NCBI GenBank assembly: GCA_905182225.1
Contig: CAJJAJ010000009.1
Location: forward strand, 62,001-126,000
From: an uncultured Aquiluna sp.
GTDB taxonomy: Bacteria > Actinomycetota > Actinomycetes > Actinomycetales > Microbacteriaceae
Reading direction: 5' to 3'
Length of the DNA stretch: 64,000 nt
The notes beneath the pieces are model-generated. The model worked only from the letters and a program-made list of their open reading frames with translations, ran no database searches and was not told the origin of the DNA. Below, in pieces: positions 57,806 through 64,000 of this stretch; the stretch's first letter is position 1, and each line of letters begins with the position of its first letter. The position numbers and the translations under genes are program-made.

Positions 57806-59408
57806 AATCTGAAGGGTTTTTATCCAGTCTTGAACTCACCTGCAAAGAGTCCTTCGCTCGAGTAATGGCAACGTAAAACAGCCGCTGCTCTTCTGCGATT
57901 TCAGCTTCCGTCTTTGCGTACCCAATTGGGAAATAGTTCTGATTCACTCCTATTAGAAAAACCTTGGCAAACTCCAGACCCTTTGTCCCGTGAATTGTTG
58001 CCAACATAACCGCGTCACGCATTGGCTCATGTCCTGAGCGCTCCCGCTCGTCAAGTTCCCGCAGGTAGTCGTCCAAGTTCGGCTCATCAAGCTCTTCAAG
58101 AACTTCTAGAAACCAGTTGAGAGCGAGCCACTTCTCATCCTTATTTGCTCTTGATTTCCAGCCAAGTGCCGAGATTATTTTAGAGACCTCCATGAACAAG
58201 GGTTCTTTAGGCTCCGACGTCTGAAGAGCTCTAATGGCCCCTGCGCCTTGGATGACCTCTGGACGCTTGAAAAACCTTCCAGATCCACGGACTTGATAAT
58301 CAACACTAGAGTTTTTTAGCTCTTGCTCTATTTTTACAAGCTGAGCATTGGTTCGAGCAAGCACCGCTATCTCACCGCGGCCAACGCCGTTTTCCAGGAA
58401 CTCATTTATTTGCCGCACCACGCTCAGCGCTTCGTCGCCGGCATTCTTGAAGGTCTTAAAAACAGGCTTTTCAGAAACTTGACGAATTGCCTCGAGAGGC
58501 GTGTCTGGGCTGACTCGATTCGCAAGAGCTACCACTTCTTGACTTGATCGATAGTTGCGGTTGAGTTCAAATACTTGCGCTTTTTCATATCGATCCTGAA
58601 AGCCGGTCAAAAAATCGCTGCGGGCGCCCGCAAATGTGTAGATGGTCTGCCTGGGGTCTCCGACCACGCATAGCTCTTGCCTGTCCCCTAGCCAGGTTTC
58701 GAGAAGAGCCTGCTGGAGTGGCGAAATATCTTGATACTCATCCACGGTGAAAAACCGATATTGCTGCTGGACATGGGCCAGCATTCGCGGCTGGTCTCTC
58801 AGCATTCCAACGCAGAGCAACAACGCATCTTCCCAGTCGATTATTCGGCGCTTTTGCTTGAGTAATTCAAATGCACGAAAAAACTCGCCGAATCTTTCGG
58901 TACCAAGGCTGGAGCCCTCAGGTCTTGAAGCTTGATACTTCTCTGGATCCGTCATTGAATACCGGACATATTCGACTTCTGCTTGGAGGCTCGACTTTAG
59001 TTCGGCAGTTGCGCGAATCCCCATTTGCTCAAGAACCTCTTGAATTAGTGGCCCCTTATGGGTGACGAGTTTCGGGGCAAAACTGTCTGTCAGTTGGGGC
59101 CAAAAAAATTGCAGCTGCGTAAGCGCCGCAGAGTGAAAAGTCCTGACCGCAACGTCTTGGGCCCCCAAGGACCTGAGCCGCGTTCTAAGCTCGGCAGCCG
59201 CACGGTTGGTGTAGGTAAGAGCAAATACCCGGTTCGCGGCGTAGCTACCGCTCTGAATACCGTAGGCGATGCGGTGGCTAACAGTTCTGGTTTTTCCACT
59301 ACCAGCACCTGCAATTATGGCGACCGGTCCCTGCAGGGCCTGGGCGGCCGCAGCCTGATCGTCATCGAGTCCAGCCAAAAGCTGGCTCGGAGTCAGATCT
59401 GAAGTCAT
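57768..59408 (-). CDS. uvrD2: UvrD2-like superfamily 1 DNA helicase, short form
   Basis: This is a 3'-5' DNA helicase of the UvrD/PcrA family. The product has 546 residues from the ATG at 59408, which has AAGGA about 7 nt upstream. Motifs are present in order: AGAGSGKTRTVSHRIAYG (Walker A), FALTYTNRAAAELR, FTVDEYQDISPLQ (Walker B), VGDPRQTIYTFAG, LNRNYRSSQE, LATIHGTKGLEFAKVF and QRLFYVAITRAKDSL. Mycobacterial UvrD2 is about 700 residues with a cysteine cluster and HRDC domain at the end. Here the protein stops about 25 residues after motif VI. The gene lies beside adnAB as in M. tuberculosis. Confidence 0.88.
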   Translation of the reverse strand: MTSDLTPSQLLAGLDDDQAAAAQALQGPVAIIAGAGSGKTRTVSHRIAYGIQSGSYAANRVFALTYTNRAAAELRTRLRSLGAQDVAVRTFHSAALTQLQFFWPQLTDSFAPKLVTHKGPLIQEVLEQMGIRATAELKSSLQAEVEYVRYSMTDPEKYQASRPEGSSLGTERFGEFFRAFELLKQKRRIIDWEDALLLCVGMLRDQPRMLAHVQQQYRFFTVDEYQDISPLQQALLETWLGDRQELCVVGDPRQTIYTFAGARSDFLTGFQDRYEKAQVFELNRNYRSSQEVVALANRVSPDTPLEAIRQVSEKPVFKTFKNAGDEALSVVRQINEFLENGVGRGEIAVLARTNAQLVKIEQELKNSSVDYQVRGSGRFFKRPEVIQGAGAIRALQTSEPKEPLFMEVSKIISALGWKSRANKDEKWLALNWFLEVLEELDEPNLDDYLRELDERERSGHEPMRDAVMLATIHGTKGLEFAKVFLIGVNQNYFPIGYAKTEAEIAEEQRLFYVAITRAKDSLQVSSRLDKNPSDFIKRFGSHTPTS

Positions 59409-59467
59409 TAGCAATCCTTATGCTGCGCGTGGCGTTTACTCCAAGAGCGCGGTGAACAATCTAACCT

Positions 59468-60604
59468 GTGACCGTGGGAAGACCTAGTCTGATATTAGCC
59501 GCGCTGGCAGCGGATGCTGCCCCGGGGTTCACCTTCCGCAGCTATCGGAGGGTTGAAACCAATCCCGACATTGATCAACTACAACTTTGGGACCAAGATG
59601 GCGCCTCTTATCAGCTGCTAATCCCTGCCACGCCGGCCGGGGAGTCCGAAGTTGCAATAGAGCTGCAGGCCCTAAAAATAATTGAGCCCCACCAGGAAGT
59701 GCTCGGGCTAGACACTCCTCGACTTATCGGTCAAAGCATGGACTCCGATGGAACCAAAGCCCTGTTGCTTTCTCTCCTGGGTGGTGAAACCACAGACTTG
59801 GCAAAATATGCTCCCGGTCTATTTTCCAAGAGCATAGGCGAGGTGCTCGCTCGTATTCATAACCTCAGCCCGGACATCATTAGTGACGCTGGCCTCTTGG
59901 AGTATGACGCAGCAAGCATCTTAAGACACAAGGTCGCCGAGATAGACAGCATTGCTCAGACCGGCAGAGTCCCAGCAGCTCTGCTTTCCAGGTGGGAGGC
60001 GGCTACCGAAGATATTGGGTTGTTTCGTTTTCACCCGACAGCTATTCATGGGAACGTCAGCCAAGACACAGTCATGGTCAGTGCTCAGAAAGTCAATGGA
60101 CTGTCTGGTTGGAGCTCACTGAAGGTTGGCGATCCCGCAGAAGACCTGCGATGGCTGACCGGAGGAGCCCTCAGGACGACCCTTGAGGACACGATTCTTA
60201 ACTACCGTGCGGCAAGGGAAACGGCTGACGAAAACATCAGTCAACGCGCCCAGCTCTACTCGGAGCTCGAGCTTGGCAGCTGGCTGGCATACTGCATCCA
60301 AAACAAAGACGAGAAGGAAATCAGCCAGGCCGAGGACATGATTGCCGAACTGCGCAACCAACTCGAAAGCGGCAATCTCAGAAGCCTCAGGGCCTCAAGC
60401 TTCGCCGGCATTGCGTCGCTCAGCGCGAATCAAGAGGCTCACGTCGATAGTTCTAGCCCGCTAGAGGACCAGGACCTCGAGACCCAAGAGCTTGCACAGC
60501 AACAGGATAAAGACATAGCGGACATAGCTGCGGGAGAGGTCCTAGAGGCCGACTTTATTGAGGATGCTGACGCGGAAACTAAAAACGAAGAGGAGCTTTT
60601 CTAA
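59468..60604 (+). CDS. Aminoglycoside-phosphotransferase-fold protein, probable pseudokinase
   Basis: The 378-residue protein has the fold landmarks of the APH/choline kinase family: a helical GEVLARIHNLS segment, a catalytic-loop region AIHGNVSQDTVMV and KVGDPAEDLRWL. In active enzymes these read HGDxxxxN and IDWxxxxxGDPxxDL. Here the catalytic Asp is Asn, the metal Asn is not conserved, and the second metal Asp is missing (LSGWSS). It therefore probably does not phosphorylate anything. The last 50 residues are strongly acidic and Gln-rich. Start is a GTG without a ribosome binding site. The 3' end overlaps convergent adnB by 26 nt. Actinobacterial genomes often keep an APH-like gene here, as I recall. 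Confidence 0.65.
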   Translation: MTVGRPSLILAALAADAAPGFTFRSYRRVETNPDIDQLQLWDQDGASYQLLIPATPAGESEVAIELQALKIIEPHQEVLGLDTPRLIGQSMDSDGTKALLLSLLGGETTDLAKYAPGLFSKSIGEVLARIHNLSPDIISDAGLLEYDAASILRHKVAEIDSIAQTGRVPAALLSRWEAATEDIGLFRFHPTAIHGNVSQDTVMVSAQKVNGLSGWSSLKVGDPAEDLRWLTGGALRTTLEDTILNYRAARETADENISQRAQLYSELELGSWLAYCIQNKDEKEISQAEDMIAELRNQLESGNLRSLRASSFAGIASLSANQEAHVDSSSPLEDQDLETQELAQQQDKDIADIAAGEVLEADFIEDADAETKNEEELF

Positions 60605-63600
60605 AAGCCCTTAGCTTTTCCATCAGCTCGTTCTCCGATGGCACTTCGGGGGATATCTCTTGCGAGTCGCCTGCGAAAAAGAATGACGCTTTCACCCTCT
60701 CAACACCAACGCCAAGCCACCGCGATAGTCCAATACGATAAAGGCCAAGCTGCACGGCCTTGTTGGCAACTTCCGCTTTTGACTCGGGGGCAGAACCAGA
60801 TTTCCAGTCGATAACTTCGAAGCCGTCTTCTGTTTGATAGACGGCGTCTAGTTTGCAAACAACCACCGTGCCGCCGAGTTCAAACTCGAGTGCTTGTTCA
60901 ACATAAATAGGCTTGAGGCTTTCGAACCTAGAGTCAAGGAATGCCTGCCCAAGTTCCCGATCTTGCTCTTGCCAATCGGAGATATCCAAATCAGCCTCCA
61001 ACTCAAACGCCTCCTCCAGGCGCTCGTGAAACTGTGTTCCTCTTGCAGCAGCCTCAGAGAACGACACCGGAAGCGGGCGAGCAATCTGGGCCCAGAAGGC
61101 ATCCGGCTCAGTAAGTAGCTGGACAATTTTGGACGCAGATAAACGCAAGGGTAGCTCCACTGGCTTTGGGTTTCTAAGTAGTTCCGCCTGTTCGATGATT
61201 GCAGCCAGCTGCCGACTTTCACTAACCCTTGCCGGAGTCGCACTGGTCACATTTTCGGCAGCAGCGAGTTGTGAATCACGGCTCTTGCCAAGTGGGTCGG
61301 CAGGCCAAATTTCGGATTTGACCAGATTGGCGAGTGGGTTTGCTACCGCTGGCTCTGGAATGGGCTCAAGCAACTGAGCAAGCCCCACGCTAATTAGCTC
61401 CTCCAGATAGGGGGCGATCGGGCGCGGATTTAGAATCCCTGCCTTGTAATAACTAGCCGACAGCAAAAGGTCCCTTCCAGCCCGAGTAATTGCAACGTAA
61501 GCAAGCCTCCGTTCCTCGATATCGTGCTTGGCCCGGTTTTCTGAAGCAAAATCTTCAGTGGCCGCCTTGAGTTGCTTTTGAGTAGCCGCCTGACGCCAAG
61601 ACAGTTGAGGTATCCAATCGCGGTCCTGCCTTATTTCATGAGGAAGCTTCCCGATTGCCAGCCAGCCTTTTGAGTCTCGAGAGTCGACCGGAAAAGATCC
61701 TTGAACCAAACCTGCAACCGCCACAAAGTCCCACTCGAGACCCTTTGCCGCGTGAACGCTCATCAGCTGCACAACTCCAGCCTTGGCCCCGGTCTTTGGC
61801 ATTTCAAATCTCTCACTGTTCACCGCATAATCGAGCCAGCCCAACAAGCCTGAAATAGATGGGCGCAGGGCGCTGACTTCGTAGTCTGAAATGCGGGCGA
61901 TAAAACCCTCTAGATTTGCCAGCGGCGTCTTAGTGCGGGCGTGCGCATAAAGCTCAATGTCTAATTCCAGCTCTCTTGCGACCGCCCAAGAAAATTCACT
62001 GACGCCAAGGGAAAGTTGCGTTCTCATCAGGTGAAATAGCTCGCTAGCCTGCACCATTCTCTCGAGTCCGGCCTCGGAAATCTCGGCAAACTCTCTCGAA
62101 CTCGGTTTACGAAGTTCGTCCAGTGCCTCAACCAATGTGAGTGGAATCTCCGCAGTGACCTCTTTTCGCATGCGAGTAAGTTTTCTTGCAAATTTATGGA
62201 GCTGGGCGATGTCTCTTGGTGCAATCCTGAATTTAGGGCCCGACAAAATTCGCATAAGCTCAGCTCCGGCTTCGGGATCGGCGATCACCCTCAATGCAGC
62301 CAACAGATCCAGCACCTCGGGCTGCTCAAGCAACCCGGAAAGCCCGGTTATTTCGACCTCGAGCCCGTTCTCCTCGAGGGCATCGGCGAAGAGCCGCATG
62401 GCCTGCTTTGAACGGAACAAAACCGCGGCACTGGTTTCACCGTTCATTCTTTCCGAAAGCCACAAAGCCACTCTTGCGCTTTCGGCTGCATCGTCTTGGC
62501 AAACAATCGCCGAAACGGTGCAATCTCGATCAAGCCCCGCAGTCAGGCTTACCGGACTGACGAACGAATCATCCTGCAGCAGCTCGCTCACTAAATTGGC
62601 CGCATCCACGATCGCCTGGCCAGACCTCCAGCTCGCGCTCAGTGAAAACTGTTCAGCGACACCAAAATCACTAGCAAAACCACTCAGGTTTGCGCTGCTG
62701 GCGCCGCGCCAACCGTAGATCGCTTGGTTGGGATCACCGACCGCCATAACTGGCTTTCCGGCGAACAGCCTCGAGAGCAACATGGTCTGAATGCCGGAGG
62801 TGTCTTGATACTCATCCAAGAGCACAAATTTATGAGAAAGCTCCAGGTCCTGCCTCTCAAGGGCCATTAGTGCGAGAGCCACTTGATCTGAAAAATCGAC
62901 CAGTCCCCTAGTCTTTTTTTGGCGTTGATACTGCCTTGCAAGCTCGAACACCAATGTTGAAGAATGCACAGTATCCAGGAGTGTCTGGTGGTATGCGTAG
63001 ACCCCATCGCCACCCTTATCAGACTGCGGCAGAGCTGCAATCTGTTGAGCAAAATCTTGCAGGTAGGAAATTGCCTCATCGGCTGACTGCTGGTTATCCG
63101 TAAGAGAGCCGCTGGCACCTAAGACCTTCTCGGTCAAGTAATCGAGTGTCCTGTCCCAGTTCAATAACTCTGAAAAATCGGAAATTTTAGCGTTTGCAAC
63201 CACCTCCCTCGCTAGTGAAATTGCCCCCGCTTCGGTTAGTAGGACAGCGTCTGCCTCGAAGCCGACCTGTAATGACAGTGATCTAAAGATTTCATTTCCA
63301 AAAGAGTTATAAGTGGTTATTTTGGGCGGATCAAAATCATCCCCCAGCCCTTTCGGCCAATAGCTTGACTCCCGGAGCTTTACCAATCCAGATTGGATTC
63401 TGGTAGCTAGCTCACTCGCGGCTTTCCTAGTGAAGGTCAAGCCGAGAATTTCACTCGGTTTTGCCAGCTGATTAGCAACTAAGTAGAGGGTTCTGACTGA
63501 CATCAACTCAGTTTTTCCACTTCCGGCACCGGCAATAACGAGGCTTGGACCCGTCGTGCTTGCTGACGAGATCGCCGCCTCCTGCTCATCGGTGAGTTTG

Positions 63601-63647
63601 TGTTTTGAAACAACAGAAAAAATTTCTTGGGCCGAGAAATTAGTCAT
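60579..63647 (-). CDS. adnB: AdnB-like helicase-nuclease subunit
   Basis: AdnAB is the actinobacterial counterpart of RecBCD/AddAB: it unwinds and resects DNA ends for recombination. The product has about 1022 residues from the ATG at 63647 (MTNFSAQEIFSVV). The track start at 63791 lies in the upstream gene. It has a full UvrD-type helicase (VIAGAGSGKTELMSVR, LLDEYQDTSGIQ, VGDPNQAIYGWRG, LMSVHAAKGLEWDFV, RLAYVAITRAGRDLL). A C-terminal RecB-type nuclease domain has KLDAVYQTEDGFEVIDWKSG. The start overlaps the upstream stop by 8 nt (ATGACTAA). This fits the Rv3202c-Rv3201c order. Confidence 0.9.
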   Translation of the reverse strand: MTNFSAQEIFSVVSKHKLTDEQEAAISSASTTGPSLVIAGAGSGKTELMSVRTLYLVANQLAKPSEILGLTFTRKAASELATRIQSGLVKLRESSYWPKGLGDDFDPPKITTYNSFGNEIFRSLSLQVGFEADAVLLTEAGAISLAREVVANAKISDFSELLNWDRTLDYLTEKVLGASGSLTDNQQSADEAISYLQDFAQQIAALPQSDKGGDGVYAYHQTLLDTVHSSTLVFELARQYQRQKKTRGLVDFSDQVALALMALERQDLELSHKFVLLDEYQDTSGIQTMLLSRLFAGKPVMAVGDPNQAIYGWRGASSANLSGFASDFGVAEQFSLSASWRSGQAIVDAANLVSELLQDDSFVSPVSLTAGLDRDCTVSAIVCQDDAAESARVALWLSERMNGETSAAVLFRSKQAMRLFADALEENGLEVEITGLSGLLEQPEVLDLLAALRVIADPEAGAELMRILSGPKFRIAPRDIAQLHKFARKLTRMRKEVTAEIPLTLVEALDELRKPSSREFAEISEAGLERMVQASELFHLMRTQLSLGVSEFSWAVARELELDIELYAHARTKTPLANLEGFIARISDYEVSALRPSISGLLGWLDYAVNSERFEMPKTGAKAGVVQLMSVHAAKGLEWDFVAVAGLVQGSFPVDSRDSKGWLAIGKLPHEIRQDRDWIPQLSWRQAATQKQLKAATEDFASENRAKHDIEERRLAYVAITRAGRDLLLSASYYKAGILNPRPIAPYLEELISVGLAQLLEPIPEPAVANPLANLVKSEIWPADPLGKSRDSQLAAAENVTSATPARVSESRQLAAIIEQAELLRNPKPVELPLRLSASKIVQLLTEPDAFWAQIARPLPVSFSEAAARGTQFHERLEEAFELEADLDISDWQEQDRELGQAFLDSRFESLKPIYVEQALEFELGGTVVVCKLDAVYQTEDGFEVIDWKSGSAPESKAEVANKAVQLGLYRIGLSRWLGVGVERVKASFFFAGDSQEISPEVPSENELMEKLRAFRKAPLRF

Positions 63648-64000
63648 GTGTAACCGCCTTGGCCATGAGCAATTGACATTTGGAGTCTCCGGTGCAGTGC
63701 TCTGAGATATTTGCCACAAAGCTGGCCTGACCAATCTGGCTCTCAGCCCTAGACAAAAGCTCCATGATGCTTTTCTGGAACTCACCGGCAAGAGCCGGCT
63801 GCTCCAAGACCTTTAATGACCCCGAGCCCACGGAGATTATTCGGCCACCGGCAACCGGTTCGTCATAACTTTGGCGAAGCCCGAGCTGGTAGAGCGCCAG
63901 CTGACGGTGTTCCGCCGCCTCTTTTGCACTTGGTGATTTACCAGTCTTCAGATCCGCGGCTATCAAGCCGTCTCCGGTTCGTTCCACCCGATCTATTTTT
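63640..64000 (-). CDS. adnA: AdnA-like helicase-nuclease subunit, C-terminal end (cut by window edge)
   Basis: Only the last 119 or so codons are in the window. The reading frame stays open to the right edge, so the track's internal start at 63987 is not the real one. The visible part is a RecB/PD-(D/E)XK nuclease core: KIDRVER, then GLIAADLKTGKSPS with the metal Asp and catalytic Lys, then EHRQLALYQLG. The cysteines expected for the iron-sulphur cluster are partly present (HCTGDSKC); the first one of the usual CxxCx5C appears to be serine. It overlaps the adnB start by 8 nt. Confidence 0.85.
   Translation of the reverse strand, partial: KIDRVERTGDGLIAADLKTGKSPSAKEAAEHRQLALYQLGLRQSYDEPVAGGRIISVGSGSLKVLEQPALAGEFQKSIMELLSRAESQIGQASFVANISEHCTGDSKCQLLMAKAVTHD

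Overview
The window reads as a chromosomal segment of a small-genome actinobacterium, most likely family Microbacteriaceae and perhaps the freshwater Luna/Rhodoluna/Aquiluna type. The evidence is gene order (ribF-truB-rbfA-infB-ylxR-nusA-proS-ispG-site-2 protease-dxr; argS-lysA-hom-thrC-thrB-rho-prfA-prmC-tsaC-wecA-atp operon; UPF0182/PDZ protease/DUF2342/ThiF-like/UvrD2/AdnAB), a DUF3039 protein, a roughly balanced base composition judged by eye, and very dense packing with many 1, 4 and 8 nt gene overlaps. The genus is an inference and no database was searched. I see no IS element, prophage, CRISPR array or rRNA. No stretch longer than about 300 bases lacks a gene.

Layout. 1-11586 (minus strand) is the translation, isoprenoid and membrane-proteolysis block, running dxr, M50 protease, ispG, proS, nusA, ylxR, infB, rbfA, truB, two small membrane proteins and the start of ribF. 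No rimP lies between proS and nusA. 11663-22224 is a polyamine/GABA island: gabT, a second class III aminotransferase, a PotABCD-type ABC importer with a Tat lipoprotein, an aldehyde dehydrogenase, an Lrp/AsnC regulator and a third class III aminotransferase. Together these could import putrescine or spermidine and convert putrescine to aminobutanal, GABA and succinate semialdehyde. 22296-25287 holds two DNA alkylation repair genes (ogt, tag) and an ECF-like sigma factor with a membrane-anchored partner.

25284-45104 (minus strand) is a long conserved run: argS-lysA-hom-thrC-thrB, then rho-prfA-prmC-tsaC-wecA-atpI-like, then atpBEFHAGDC and yaaA. 45357-51311 has tRNA-Arg(CCG), murI-rph-rdgB, pncB, DUF3039, an HtrA protease, a hypothetical protein whose probable N-terminus is interrupted by a stop codon, a strong terminator and initiator tRNA-Met. 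51344-64000 has UPF0182, a PDZ/Lon-like protease, a DUF2342 protein, an E1/ThiF-like protein, UvrD2, a probable pseudokinase and the AdnB and AdnA subunits of a recombination helicase-nuclease. AdnA is cut by the window end.

The observations most worth a second look are: an 11-bp hairpin that partly hides the infB ribosome binding site; a recurring -10 hexamer 6-8 nt upstream of start codons that lack a Shine-Dalgarno sequence (leaderless transcripts), including a 57-nt divergent murI/pncB pair; an in-frame stop inside a likely lipoprotein signal peptide; an APH-fold protein that has lost both catalytic motifs; a DUF2342 protein that appears to lack its histidine; a Rho without the usual N-terminal helix bundle; and a short ATP synthase epsilon subunit.
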